Origin: Spongorhabdus nitratireducens
Lineage (GTDB): Bacteria; Pseudomonadota; Gammaproteobacteria; Pseudomonadales; Endozoicomonadaceae
Direction: 5' to 3'
DNA length: 64,000 bases
Assembly (NCBI GenBank): GCA_947387575.1
Contig: CANDOC010000008.1
Location: forward strand, 186,001 to 250,000
Part shown: piece by piece, positions 1 through 8,789 of the stretch
How positions within the stretch are numbered: the first letter of the stretch is position 1
How the letters are laid out: each line of letters starts with the position of its first letter
The notes under the pieces: model-generated
What the model was told of the DNA's origin: nothing
The model's database searches: none
The model's input: only the letters and a program-made list of their open reading frames with translations
Program-made: the position numbers and the translations under genes

Positions 1-22
1 CCGAGTCAATTCTGTCTATCTA

Positions 23-1243
23 TCAGATATCGTCACGCAGCATCGGGCAGCTCATGCAGCGAGCACCGCCGCGGCCACGACCCAGGTCTTCACCCGGAAT
101 GGTCAGTACTTCGATACCGGCCTTCTGCATGTTTTCAACGGTGTGGACGTTACGCTCGTAAGTCACAACAGTACCCGGCTTCACTGCCAGTACGTTGTTG
201 GCATCGTTCCACTGTTCGCGTTCTGCTTCGAAGACGTCACCACCGGTCGGGATCATGCGCAGGGAATCCAGATCCAGTGCACGTTTGATGGAATTGGTGA
301 AACCGTCCTTAACCTGGGAGAAGACGATGTCTTCGTTGTCGCCCGGAGTCAGCTCCCAGCAGTTGTTACCCTTCATGATGTCCGGGTAGTAGGTGAAGCA
401 GTCAACATCCATGTGAGTGAACACAGTGTCGAGGTGCATGCAGCTGCGAGCTTTTGGCAGCTCCAGCGCGATAACTTTCTTGGCCTGACCGGTCTTGAAC
501 AGTGCACGGGACAGGTTTTCAACACCTTGGGCAGTGGTACGCTCGGACATGCCGATCAGGACTGCGCCCTTACCGATGACCAGTACGTCGCCGCCTTCAA
601 TAGTGCCCAGATCGTAGTTGCGATCGGTGTCACCGTAGTAAGTGTGGAAGTCAGCCTGCTTGAACATCGGGTGGAACTTGTAGATGGCACGCATGTGAAC
701 GGTTTCACGCTTGCGAGCCGGCTTGGCCATCGGGTTTACAGATACACCGCCGTATACCCAGCAGGAAGTGTCGCGGGTGAACAGGTGGTTGGGGATCGGA
801 TCCAGGATGAAGTCTGTTTCACCCATCATGCCCAGTGTCGGGCTGCCGATTTCAGAACCCAGCTCATTTACAGTCAGACCACCGATCAGGTGAGATGCCA
901 GATCTTTGTTGCTCATGCTTTCGAAGTAGGAGCGTACTTCGCGAGCCAGTGCAGGACCGTAACGGAATTCGTTTACCTGACGATCCAGTACCCAGGCTTT
1001 GGCTTCCGGGTTGGCCAGAGTTTCAGCCAGCACATCACGCAGCAGGAAAACTTCTACACCCTGATCACGCAGCACTTGCTGGAATGCATCGTGTTCCTGA
1101 CCCGCCTGTTCGATACGCAGTACGTCATCAAACAGCAGGCCTTCACAGTTGGAAGGAGTCAAACGACGCAGGGACAGTTCCGGACGATGCAGCAATACTT
1201 TACGCAGTTGGCCAACTTCGGATCCGACGTAGAATTTGTTCAT
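23..1243 (-). CDS. arcA: Arginine deiminase
   Basis: Hydrolyses arginine to citrulline and ammonia, the first step of the cytoplasmic arginine deiminase pathway that yields ATP without oxygen. The 406-residue product has the family marks: FTRDT near the middle, [16 protein letters not shown], and the C-terminal GGARCMSCP whose first Cys (about residue 396) is the expected nucleophile. The open frame reaches 1285, but the ATG at 1243 is preferred: AGGAATCAGGAA lies just upstream and the protein then begins [11 protein letters not shown], as in homologues. It is transcribed away from the antiporter gene; arcB and arcC would lie beyond the left edge and are not visible. A perfect FNR/ANR box lies about 300 bases upstream. 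Confidence 0.96.
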   Translation of the reverse strand: MNKFYVGSEVGQLRKVLLHRPELSLRRLTPSNCEGLLFDDVLRIEQAGQEHDAFQQVLRDQGVEVFLLRDVLAETLANPEAKAWVLDRQVNEFRYGPALAREVRSYFESMSNKDLASHLIGGLTVNELGSEIGSPTLGMMGETDFILDPIPNHLFTRDTSCWVYGGVSVNPMAKPARKRETVHMRAIYKFHPMFKQADFHTYYGDTDRNYDLGTIEGGDVLVIGKGAVLIGMSERTTAQGVENLSRALFKTGQAKKVIALELPKARSCMHLDTVFTHMDVDCFTYYPDIMKGNNCWELTPGDNEDIVFSQVKDGFTNSIKRALDLDSLRMIPTGGDVFEAEREQWNDANNVLAVKPGTVVTYERNVHTVENMQKAGIEVLTIPGEDLGRGRGGARCMSCPMLRDDI

Positions 1244-1541
1244 TTCCTGATTCCTGTTTATACGCTGATATGCCTGCTGAACCATTTTCCGGTATTTGTC
1301 ACATTGTCATTAATCTTTCGCATTTAATTTCGGTATAAACCTATTAATCAGCGTATCAACCGATTAACAACAATGCGCCTTTAATTAACAACAAGCTATA
1401 ACAAGGCAATATTCAACTGGATCAAATCAAAAAATCTGGCAAAACAAAAATTTAACAGATTCAAATAATTTTGAACCGCGCTTTTTATTTCGCCCGTTGA
1501 ATTACGGGATCGAAAATTAGCACCGCACCTTCCCGTCAATA

Positions 1542-1555
1542 TTGATTCAAATCAA
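1542..1555. promoter_or_regulatory. FNR/ANR box
   Basis: TTGATTCAAATCAA matches the consensus TTGAT-N4-ATCAA at all ten defined positions. Placed upstream of arcA. Anaerobic activation of arginine deiminase genes by ANR is known in Pseudomonas; that it applies here is inferred. Confidence 0.8.
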
Positions 1556-1634
1556 GACAACAACCGAAACAAAAACCCGTTTTTTTGGTTTTAAAGCGTA
1601 ATTAAACGGTAATAACGATTTGATTCGCACATTA

Positions 1635-1656
1635 ATTATTCAAAATATCGAATAAT
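1635..1656. promoter_or_regulatory. Inverted repeat, possible operator
   Basis: ATTATTC (1635-1641) and GAATAAT (1650-1656) form a perfect 7-base inverted repeat with an 8-base spacer between the two FNR boxes. An ArgR site is possible since argR lies nearby, but the orientation of the half sites does not match a classical ARG box. Confidence 0.3.
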
Positions 1657-1704
1657 TCGATCACTTATTAAGTATTTATGCATTAAGTATGCAGTCTCAA
1701 CAAT

Positions 1705-1718
1705 TTGATGCACATCAA
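1705..1718. promoter_or_regulatory. FNR/ANR box
   Basis: TTGATGCACATCAA is a second perfect TTGAT-N4-ATCAA site. It lies 202 bases before the ATG of the antiporter and is probably its anaerobic activator site, which would leave a long leader. Confidence 0.8.
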
Positions 1719-1920
1719 GCAAAACAACAGCCTTATCTCACAAACTTGCCGCACATTTTCGAACGGCTTAATGCCTGCATGTTTAATTGTGTGAATGAAA
1801 CAACAAGCATCCAGGTAAACAGCCCCCCTTAAAGATGCAAACCATTTAACGGCAAACATTTAATTTGTGCTGCAGAAAAAATGTTTGAACGGCTAATGGA
1901 AAAAGACCCGGGAGTTGAAC

Positions 1921-3312
1921 ATGAGTTCAGTCAAGGAGATTAAGCTGCCCTCAGCTTATACCATCCTGTTTACCATTATTGCCTTTATGGCCGCCATGAC
2001 CTGGATTATTCCGGCAGGTGAATATCAAACCGTATTTAACGAAACACTTGGCCGTGATGTTGCCGTTGCAGGAACCTACGCATCGGCAGAAGCAAATCCC
2101 CAGGGATTTATTGATATTTTGCTGGCTCCAGTTACCGGTGTTCAGAGCGTTATCGATCTGGGTTTGTTCATTCTGATTATTGGTGGTTTCCTGATGGTTA
2201 TCACCGCTACCGGTGCTATTGATGCCGGAATCGACCGCTCAGTGACTGTAATGAAAGGTCGCGAGCAGATGATGATCCCGATCCTGATGGCATTCTTCGC
2301 CATGGGCGGTACTGTTTACGGCATGGCGGAAGAAACCATTCCCTTTTATATGCTGGTTATTCCCGTCATGATCGCTGCCGGTTATGACGCACTTACCGGT
2401 GTTGCCATTGTCTTGCTGGGCTCTGGTGTTGGTGTGCTGGGTTCTACTATCAACCCTTTCGCGACGGTTATCGCTTCTGATGCAGCCGGTATTTCATTCA
2501 CTCAGGGTATGGCTCTGCGTATTATTATTCTGGCGCTCAGCTATATCGTGGCTGTAATTTATGTCATGCGTTACGCCAAGCGGGTACGCAACAATCCGGA
2601 AACTTCACTGGTCGCAGACAAGGCCGAAGCGAACAGAAAGCACTTTCTGGAAAAGAAAGGCAAGCAGGACAGCCTTGAATTTACCACCAAACACAAAATC
2701 ATCCTGAGCCTGTTTGCTGCTACCTTTGGCATTATGATCTGGGGTGTGGCTTCTGAAGGGTGGTGGATGAATGAAATGTCCATCCTTTTCCTTGCCGCTT
2801 CCATTCTGGCAGCCATCATCGGTGGCCTGAATGAAGAAGAGTTTGTGACCCAGTTTGTTGAAGGTGCCAAGGATCTGCTGGGTGTCGTGCTGGTTCTGGG
2901 TATTGCCCGCGGAATCGGTACGGTTATGGACAATGGCCTGATCACCGGTACAATCCTGAGTTGGGGTGAAGGTGCACTGGCTGAATTACCGTCTGTCCTG
3001 TTCGTCAATGTGATGTACCTGATCCATCTGGTTCTGTCTATCTTTATCCCGTCCACCTCCGGCCTGGCGGTATTTTCAATGCCAATTATTGCGCCGCTGG
3101 CTGACTTTGCAGGAGTTGGACGTGAGCTGGCCGTTACGGCCTATCAGACTGCGGCAGGCCTGATGAATCTGGTAACCCCGACATATGGTGTTGTTGTTGC
3201 TGCGCTGGCGATTGGCCGCGTATCAATTATTCAGTGGTTCCGCTTCATGTGGCCCATGCTGCTGATCCTGGGTGCAATCTCTGTCACTGCACTGAGCATC
3301 GCAGCCATGTAA
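1921..3312 (+). CDS. YfcC/ArcD-type basic amino acid antiporter
   Basis: Polytopic inner-membrane carrier of the DcuC/YfcC superfamily, about 463 residues with roughly twelve hydrophobic segments. The N-terminal PSAYTILFTIIAFMAAMTW and IIPAGEY are characteristic of YfcC-type proteins. Such proteins are often annotated as arginine/ornithine antiporters when they sit next to arcA; exchange of arginine for ornithine is the inferred role here. The frame also offers a TTG at 1915, but GGAG at 1911-1914 is well spaced for the ATG at 1921. A terminator-like hairpin follows at 3364, and argR comes next on the same strand. Confidence 0.85.
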   Translation: MSSVKEIKLPSAYTILFTIIAFMAAMTWIIPAGEYQTVFNETLGRDVAVAGTYASAEANPQGFIDILLAPVTGVQSVIDLGLFILIIGGFLMVITATGAIDAGIDRSVTVMKGREQMMIPILMAFFAMGGTVYGMAEETIPFYMLVIPVMIAAGYDALTGVAIVLLGSGVGVLGSTINPFATVIASDAAGISFTQGMALRIIILALSYIVAVIYVMRYAKRVRNNPETSLVADKAEANRKHFLEKKGKQDSLEFTTKHKIILSLFAATFGIMIWGVASEGWWMNEMSILFLAASILAAIIGGLNEEEFVTQFVEGAKDLLGVVLVLGIARGIGTVMDNGLITGTILSWGEGALAELPSVLFVNVMYLIHLVLSIFIPSTSGLAVFSMPIIAPLADFAGVGRELAVTAYQTAAGLMNLVTPTYGVVVAALAIGRVSIIQWFRFMWPMLLILGAISVTALSIAAM

Positions 3313-3363
3313 TAAATGCAACATTTAGTGCCGCTTGACACTATATTGTCTTAATCTGACTTC

Positions 3364-3396
3364 CGGGCAGGATTCATATTCTGCCCGTTGTCTTAT
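3364..3396 (+). terminator. Terminator-like hairpin after antiporter
   Basis: CGGGCAG (3364-3370) and CTGCCCG (3381-3387) form a perfect 7-bp stem with a 10-base loop, followed by a T-rich stretch. It lies between the antiporter stop and argR. Confidence 0.5.
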
Positions 3397-3427
3397 TTGT
3401 CATTTGAAAAACGGGTAATCAAATCCA

Positions 3428-3886
3428 ATGCGTGTACAGGATCCTACTCTGATTGAAGCATTCAAGGTTCTTTTGCAGGAGCAACAGTTCAGCTCCCAGG
3501 CTGAAATAGTTGACGCTCTGAAGGAGCAGGGGTTCGATAGTATCAATCAATCCAAGGTATCCCGGATCCTGACCCAGCTGGGAGCCGTGCGGACTCGCAA
3601 TGCGCGCAAGGAAAGCGTTTACTGCCTGCCAGCAGAACTTAGTGTACCGTCCGTCAATGCCTCACTGTCCAGCATGGTGATCGGCATCGACTATAACGAC
3701 CATATGGTGGTCGTAAAAACCACACCGGGAGCCGCCCAGATCATCGCCCGCCTGATGGATTCCCTGGGCAAATCAGATGGTATTCTTGGCTGTGTTGCCG
3801 GAGATGACACCATGTTTATCTCACCGGTGCGTGGTACATCAGTAGAAAGTCTCTACGAAACGGTGACAGCGCTGTTGAAGCATTGA
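3428..3886 (+). CDS. argR: Arginine repressor ArgR
   Basis: A 152-residue arginine-responsive regulator. The N-terminal winged helix contains the DNA-reading segment [20 protein letters not shown] followed by [10 protein letters not shown]. The C-terminal hexamerisation and arginine-binding domain ends with [19 protein letters not shown], matching the family's conserved GT(I/V)AGDDT-type region. Length and domain order are typical. It presumably controls arginine biosynthesis genes and may tune the adjacent catabolic arcA/antiporter pair. No strong Shine-Dalgarno precedes the ATG. Confidence 0.95.
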   Translation: MRVQDPTLIEAFKVLLQEQQFSSQAEIVDALKEQGFDSINQSKVSRILTQLGAVRTRNARKESVYCLPAELSVPSVNASLSSMVIGIDYNDHMVVVKTTPGAAQIIARLMDSLGKSDGILGCVAGDDTMFISPVRGTSVESLYETVTALLKH

Positions 3887-3966
3887 CTCGCTCTGGAAAT
3901 AACTCTGGAAATTGCTAGGAAAAGAGTATCGGAAGAACCTGAGCACAACCCCATACAACTTGTGGT

Positions 3967-4004
3967 CAGGTCACTTCCGTATCATAAAACGGCCTGCTGA
4001 CCTG
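3967..4004. terminator. Hairpin between convergent genes
   Basis: CAGGTCA (3967-3973) pairs with TGACCTG (3998-4004), and CCGT/ACGG pair inside it. It lies between argR and the convergent Gly-rich gene, so a bidirectional terminator is plausible. No clear T-run is present. Confidence 0.35.
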
Positions 4005-4006
4005 TA

Positions 4007-4438
4007 TTAACTCTCAGACACATCACCACGGGTCGCTTCACTGTCAGAGCCTCGTTTGCCACGCCCGTTACCGGCTTTGGTATCCTTGTCTGTGCTATCA
4101 GCCTTGCTTCCGCGAGTGCCACCTCGTGAACCCGCACCTTTACCGCGATTACCTCCTCGCTGGGATGCCTTGTCACCACCCTGCCCATGACCACCACCGT
4201 AACCTCCGCCTTTTCCTCCACCAGCCTTGCCTCCGCCGCCATGACCGCCACGGCCACCACCAGCGCCACCACCATGACCACCGCCGCCACCGCCCCCCTT
4301 CTGGAGAACCGTTTCATTCAATGAGCCATAGTCAAACAGAATGGATTTGGGGGTGGGGCTACTATCAGCCTGGAGCAGACTGCTGCCGGTAATAGCACCA
4401 AACAGCATCAGGGAAGGGACAAAAACTTTCAGTTTCAT
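4007..4438 (-). CDS. Secreted Gly/His-rich low-complexity protein
   Basis: I do not recognise a family. The 143-residue product starts with a clear signal peptide (MKLKVF then a hydrophobic core, cleavage near LLQA-D). After about 20 residues of ordinary sequence comes a run of Gly with interspersed His, Arg and Lys (about residues 48-90), then a charged Ser/Asp/Lys/Gly tail. A GGAGG site is well placed before the ATG. Such His/Gly-rich tails can bind metal or nucleic acid, but nothing proves that here. It lies downstream of the HlyU-like regulator on the same strand with a gap of about 140 bases. Confidence 0.7.
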   Translation of the reverse strand: MKLKVFVPSLMLFGAITGSSLLQADSSPTPKSILFDYGSLNETVLQKGGGGGGGHGGGAGGGRGGHGGGGKAGGGKGGGYGGGHGQGGDKASQRGGNRGKGAGSRGGTRGSKADSTDKDTKAGNGRGKRGSDSEATRGDVSES

Positions 4439-4577
4439 AAAGCCTCCATGCTTTTGAAATCAGGGGTCTTGTCTTACAGCATTTTTATTTATTGCCCGTC
4501 AGGATTCGCTCAATGCAAATCCCAGTACTCACGACTCAGCTTGCCGGTATTCCAGGTGCCCGACAAGCACCTGATAT

Positions 4578-4892
4578 TCACTGGCTGCAGAACTCACGGT
4601 GTAACAGCTCGATGATCATTGAAGCTTCCCGGCTGGCAAGCTTGTAGTAGATAACCTGAGACTCACGCCTGGTGGCTACCAGACCATCTCTCCTCAGTAC
4701 AGCAAGATGCTGGGAAAGTGCTGACTGGCTCAGATCCAGCTGATTATTGAGTTCCGATACCGACATTTCCTGCTGTCCAAGATGGCACAAAATCAGCAGA
4801 CGGTTCTCGTTGCTCAGTGCTTTCAGCAGCTTTACTGCTTCGCCGGCACTCGATCGCATCTCCTGAATATCCAGTTTCTCTTTCGGAGCCAT
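4578..4892 (-). CDS. hlyU: HlyU-like ArsR-family thiol-sensing regulator
   Basis: A 104-residue winged-helix DNA-binding protein. The recognition region SQSALSQHLAVLRRDGLV and the C-terminal IIELLHREFCSQ resemble Vibrio HlyU closely. Two cysteines, C36 (ILCHL) and C102 (FCSQ), are 66 residues apart. This is the spacing of the redox and persulfide-sensing pair I recall for HlyU, SqrR and BigR. The frame extends to 5048, but the ATG at 4892 has GGAGGAC right before it and gives the normal length. The gene is divergent from a sodium:solute symporter. The target genes are unknown; the neighbouring Gly-rich secreted protein and the symporter are candidates. The symbol is by similarity. Confidence 0.8.
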   Translation of the reverse strand: MAPKEKLDIQEMRSSAGEAVKLLKALSNENRLLILCHLGQQEMSVSELNNQLDLSQSALSQHLAVLRRDGLVATRRESQVIYYKLASREASMIIELLHREFCSQ

Positions 4893-5191
4893 AAGTCCTC
4901 CAGTCCATTTACTTCTCTGGTACCCGGAGCAAACAATTTGCACCTTGGCACGCACACTCAAATTTATTACCGACGTGCCTATAGTGTACATGGAATCTGT
5001 CTCTATGCAGATGCCAGATCTGTACAGTTCTATCACAATCTCCAACAAAGCCGACTTTTCTGTGCAACATATTGAAAGCTGTTCTATACAGGAATAACAC
5101 TGATATTTTTACTACCTGCTGAACACTGCTTTCAGGAAAATACTTCCAGAAAAAAAATGGTTGGTGTTCACCACAAACAGAACCAAATTTT

Positions 5192-6589
5192 ATGTCGGTC
5201 AGCATTGATGTCCTGATCATAGCGGTCTTTTTACTCGCCAACCTGCTACTGGGCTTGATAACAAGTCGTGGTATCGGATCACTTAACCAGTTCTCGGTCG
5301 GCAACCGTAACTTCGGAACGTTCTCCATTCTCGCTACATTATCGGCTTCATTTATTGGCGGTGGTTACACTTTGGGAAACGCCGCCAAGGTCTATGAAGG
5401 CGGCATGCTGTTTGCAGTTGCACTGCTGGGTTTCAGCCTGAAAGAAATTCTGGTCGGCAGTTTGATTGCACCCCGTATGAACCGGTTTCGTGATTGCATC
5501 TCGGTTGGCGACATTATGGCCCGCCGTTATGGTGAAACCGCCCGGATATTGACAGGTATTTTCGCAGTGCTGGTGTGCTGTGGAATACTGGGAGCCCAGG
5601 TAGGATCTCTGGGCGCTATTTTCAGCGCTTTTTTTGAAGTGGGTGTTATTGAAAGCACTCTGGCCAGCTTTCTGATTATCATCATCTACTGCACCCTGGG
5701 AGGTATGCGGGCCGTCGTTTATACCGATATCCTGCAGTTTCTGGTACTGCTTGTCGGTTTGCCTCTGGTTTTTATTCTGGGTGTTTTTCAGGCAGGTGGT
5801 TTGGAAAATGTTGCATTGCATGTTCCGCCCGAACGCCTGAATCTGTTGCCGAGTACCGAAAACCTTGGCTTCTTTGTCGCCATGTTTATCACCTTTATGC
5901 TGGGTGAAACACTGGTTCCTCCCTATACCCAGCGCCTTTTTATGGCAGCAGATGCACGAAAAACCCGTGATGCTACAGTCCTCAGCGGTCTGCTTTCCAT
6001 TCCGTTTTTCCTGATTATCGGTGCATCCGGTCTGGTTGCTCTGGCACTGAACCCGGATATGGCTGCTGATCAGGCGCTACCCTGGCTAGTTCGTAATGTG
6101 CTGCCCATAGGCGTGACAGGATTTGTTATCAGTGCCCTGGTCGCGGTCATCATGTCATCTGCAGCCGGTTTCCTGAATGCTGCCAGCGTGTCATTTGTAA
6201 ACGATATTGTGAAACCACTTTACGGTGACAGGCTGGCTGAGTCCCAACTATTGCGACTGGCCAAACTGGCCACACTGGTTATCGGTATGGCTTCTGTCGG
6301 GTTCTCAATGTATTCAACCAATATGCTGGATGTTCTTTTATACGCCTACAACTTCTGGGCTCCGGTCGTGCTGGTTCCATTGCTCGCAGTGTTCTTTGAT
6401 ATCCCGGCTCGTTCGATCGATTTTATGGCCGGCGCACTCACTGGTATATGCTGCATGCTGTTATGGTCAACTGTGCTGGAGGGCACCCTGCACTTTACTC
6501 CGGTGATAGCCGGAGTCGGTGGCAATATGGTCAGTTTCTGGTTATCCCGCAAGGCACGCACCGAGCCCCAGCATATGATGATGAGCTGA
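5192..6589 (+). CDS. Sodium:solute symporter (SSS family)
   Basis: A 465-residue polytopic inner-membrane symporter with about thirteen hydrophobic segments. The family marks include FSVGNRNFG and SASFIGGGYTLGNAAKVYEGG near the N-terminus, GGMRAVVYTDILQFLVLL in the middle, and ISALVAVIMSSAAGFLNAAS. The substrate cannot be read from sequence. A myo-inositol oxygenase gene lies downstream after 425 bases, so inositol or a similar sugar alcohol is one guess, but no shared operon is shown. The gene is divergent from the HlyU-like regulator, which could control it. The Shine-Dalgarno is weak. Confidence 0.85.
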   Translation: MSVSIDVLIIAVFLLANLLLGLITSRGIGSLNQFSVGNRNFGTFSILATLSASFIGGGYTLGNAAKVYEGGMLFAVALLGFSLKEILVGSLIAPRMNRFRDCISVGDIMARRYGETARILTGIFAVLVCCGILGAQVGSLGAIFSAFFEVGVIESTLASFLIIIIYCTLGGMRAVVYTDILQFLVLLVGLPLVFILGVFQAGGLENVALHVPPERLNLLPSTENLGFFVAMFITFMLGETLVPPYTQRLFMAADARKTRDATVLSGLLSIPFFLIIGASGLVALALNPDMAADQALPWLVRNVLPIGVTGFVISALVAVIMSSAAGFLNAASVSFVNDIVKPLYGDRLAESQLLRLAKLATLVIGMASVGFSMYSTNMLDVLLYAYNFWAPVVLVPLLAVFFDIPARSIDFMAGALTGICCMLLWSTVLEGTLHFTPVIAGVGGNMVSFWLSRKARTEPQHMMMS

Positions 6590-7014
6590 AGTCCTGCCTC
6601 GTTTTTCACTAACTTAAGCAGGGAGTCCCTGCCCGGTGTTGCGGTATGTCATCACAACCCCATCAACACCGATGTAAGCAGTCCGAACGACACACTTCAT
6701 ATATCCGTCAGACAGCGTCGACATATGCCTGTATGTTGATGACTGCGTTGGCTGCACAATAACTCCCGTACCTTAGCTCTGTCACGGGTAACGCTTCACC
6801 CTTGAATTAAGGTCACAGTGCAGCCACAGGGATGTGGATCCTCTTCTCAGGAATGAAGAACCAATACAGTTTTTACACGTCTGCAGGCCAGCTACCCCCC
6901 ACCCTTGTGCCTGCAGGCGTTTTTCCATTATTCGACAAACGGCTGAATCTGCCGGATTAACCGAATAACTATGCTGCTACCTTAATTACAATACAAACCC
7001 GCAGGAGATACCTC
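6590..7014. other. Intergenic region before miox
   Basis: No gene is credible in these 425 bases. Near its end is an inverted repeat with a T-run (6881-6924), and AGGAG at 7003-7007 is the ribosome binding site of the next gene. Nothing else was identified. Confidence 0.6.
6881..6924 (+). terminator. Intrinsic terminator-like hairpin
   Basis: CTGCAGGC (6881-6888) and GCCTGCAG (6909-6916) form a perfect 8-bp stem with a 20-base loop, followed by GCGTTTTT. It could end the symporter transcript or a short leader RNA upstream of the oxygenase gene. Confidence 0.5.
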
Positions 7015-7899
7015 GTGGTACTGTCCCGCCGTCGTTTTGTAATTACCGCTTCATCAGCCCTGATGTTGGCTCCACCGGTTTATACCTTCAGCGCAACAGA
7101 AATACTTGCGGATAAAAAGGAACGCTCTTTCCGCGATTATGACGCTGCTCCCGAACACGTCACCCGTTTTTACGCAGAGCATCATCGCCACCAGACTTAC
7201 GACTTTGCCAGCAGCAAAAGAGAAAACTATGGTCGCTTGCAGCAGGGACAATATGCTGCATGGGATATGATGGAACAGCTGGACAAGATAAAAGATGAAA
7301 GCGATCCGGATATCAGCCTGTCTCAAATGGAGCACGCCTTTCAGGTTGCCGAGAGTATTCATCAAAAAGGTCATCCGGAATGGATGGTTGTCGCTGGCTT
7401 GTTACATGATATGGGCAAGGCATTGCTGTTGTGGGGGGAACCTCAGTGGGCTGTGGTTGGCGACACTTACCCAACCGGACTTCGTTTTTCAGAATCCATT
7501 GTCCAGTATCCGTTTCTGGCAGATAACCCGGACAGCAAGGTTGCAGCCTATCAATCTGACTATGGTATTTATCACGAAGGTATCGGACTGGATAATGTCA
7601 TCATGACCTGGGGGCATGATGAGTATCTCTATCAGGTGCTACGTGCCCAATCCAGCCTGCCGGAAGAAGCTTTATTCGCCATTCGTTTTCACTCCTGTTA
7701 CCCGCTGCTTCAGGCCAGGGAACCAAGATATCTGGCATTGATGAATAATGATGACCGGCGACTCTTCTCTGCAGTACTGACGTTGAACCAGCATGATCTG
7801 TACAGTAAGTCTGATACCTCAGTTGCCCACGATCCCGCCCTTCAAAAACACTATAAAAGTCTGGTGGAAAAATATATCCCGGGAAAAGTCAACTGGTGA
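7015..7899 (+). CDS. Tat-exported myo-inositol oxygenase
   Basis: Predicted to cleave myo-inositol with O2 to D-glucuronate using a di-iron centre. The 294-residue protein carries all six iron ligands of the MIOX family: H107 (EHAFQ), H131-D132 (LLHDMGK), H201 (WGHDEYLYQ), H226 (IRFHS) and D261 (HDLYSK), plus K135 and the GEPQWAVVGDTYPTG region. Unlike the cytosolic enzyme of animals and plants, it begins with SRRRFV followed by a hydrophobic stretch and an Ala-Pro region, a convincing twin-arginine signal peptide. GTG at 7015 with AGGAG seven bases upstream is the start. Export would put the enzyme in the periplasm with its irons inserted before transport. No glucuronate pathway gene is adjacent. 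Confidence 0.88.
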   Translation: MVLSRRRFVITASSALMLAPPVYTFSATEILADKKERSFRDYDAAPEHVTRFYAEHHRHQTYDFASSKRENYGRLQQGQYAAWDMMEQLDKIKDESDPDISLSQMEHAFQVAESIHQKGHPEWMVVAGLLHDMGKALLLWGEPQWAVVGDTYPTGLRFSESIVQYPFLADNPDSKVAAYQSDYGIYHEGIGLDNVIMTWGHDEYLYQVLRAQSSLPEEALFAIRFHSCYPLLQAREPRYLALMNNDDRRLFSAVLTLNQHDLYSKSDTSVAHDPALQKHYKSLVEKYIPGKVNW

Positions 7900-8012
7900 A
7901 AGCAATATCAGTGGATCACTAAAGAAGTGTTTTCCCCAGAAGTTACCATTGTGAAGCCCGTTCTCATCAAGGACACTGTGACCTACGATGATAACAACGC
8001 CTAATCTGACCC

Positions 8013-8642
8013 ATGACCAAACCTCTACCTCTGATTGTGTACCTTCACGGTTTCAACAGCTCACCGGCTTCAACCAAAGCGCAGCAGTTCAAGCAGTGGC
8101 TTGACCGTCATCCCGGGCTGGCTGATTACTGGATACCGGAACTCCCGATTGAAGCCGAAGAGGTGGTAAAGCTGTTGCAGGCTAGATTGCTGGCAGAGGT
8201 CATGACCCGCCCGATACATATCGTGGGTAGCTCCATGGGAGGATTTATGGGTACCTGGTTGCAGAACTGGCTTCAGGAAATCAATGCTGAAAACACCGGC
8301 AGACTGGCAATCATCAATCCCGCTGTTCGTCCCTGGGAGTTGTTACGGGATTATCTTGGTACCCAGACCAATTATCACACCGGAGAGCAATATGAGCTAA
8401 AAGAGGAACATGCCGAACAGCTCAGACCACTCGAAGTAGAAACACTGAACAAGCCAAAGGATATTATGGTGCTGCTTCAGACGGGTGACGAAGTATTGGA
8501 TTACCGCAATGCTGAAGCTAAATACAAAGAATGCCACCTTATTATTCAGGAAGGTGGCGACCACAGCTTCCAGGGCTCAAAAGAAATTATTCCTGAAGTC
8601 ATCAGCTTCTTTGGCCTGGGGATGAGCCAAGGTACAAGCTGA
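8013..8642 (+). CDS. yqiA: Esterase YqiA
   Basis: Small alpha/beta-hydrolase of 209 residues. The oxyanion-region motif YLHGFNSSP is at the N-terminus, the nucleophile sits in GSSMGG, an acid is available in QTGDEVLDY, and the His is in GGDHSF, giving a complete Ser-Asp-His set. It lies directly upstream of parE, the same arrangement as E. coli yqiA-parE. Carboxylesterase activity is known for the E. coli protein; the natural substrate is not established. Confidence 0.88.
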   Translation: MTKPLPLIVYLHGFNSSPASTKAQQFKQWLDRHPGLADYWIPELPIEAEEVVKLLQARLLAEVMTRPIHIVGSSMGGFMGTWLQNWLQEINAENTGRLAIINPAVRPWELLRDYLGTQTNYHTGEQYELKEEHAEQLRPLEVETLNKPKDIMVLLQTGDEVLDYRNAEAKYKECHLIIQEGGDHSFQGSKEIIPEVISFFGLGMSQGTS

Positions 8643-8789
8643 AAGGCCGACCTGACAGTAAGATAGTCAGAGCGGGTTCAAGTCGTTAGAATTCCGCTGT
8701 TATTCGAATTCTCCATTGACGCGCGCCCCCTGAATCGTCTTTCATGGAAGCGTACTCACTGATATCAGCCTACAAGACGCAAGGACTCC

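Larger units (their letters stand above)
1244..1920. promoter_or_regulatory. Divergent arcA/antiporter control region
   Basis: This 677-base AT-rich stretch has no credible gene. It separates the divergently transcribed arcA and YfcC/ArcD-type antiporter and holds two perfect FNR/ANR boxes (1542-1555 and 1705-1718) and an inverted repeat ATTATTC/GAATAAT at 1635-1656. The palindrome TCGAATAATTCGA inside that repeat is vaguely like an ARG box, but the match is weak. Each FNR box is placed to serve one of the two genes. Confidence 0.75.

Noticed and set aside
143-1327. 394-codon plus-strand frame opposite arcA
   Set aside because: It is the antisense shadow of arcA; no ribosome binding site, and the composition mirrors codon positions of the real gene.
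1419-1435. GGATCAAATCAA as a third FNR box near arcA
   Set aside because: Spacing is three instead of four bases and the first half has a mismatch.
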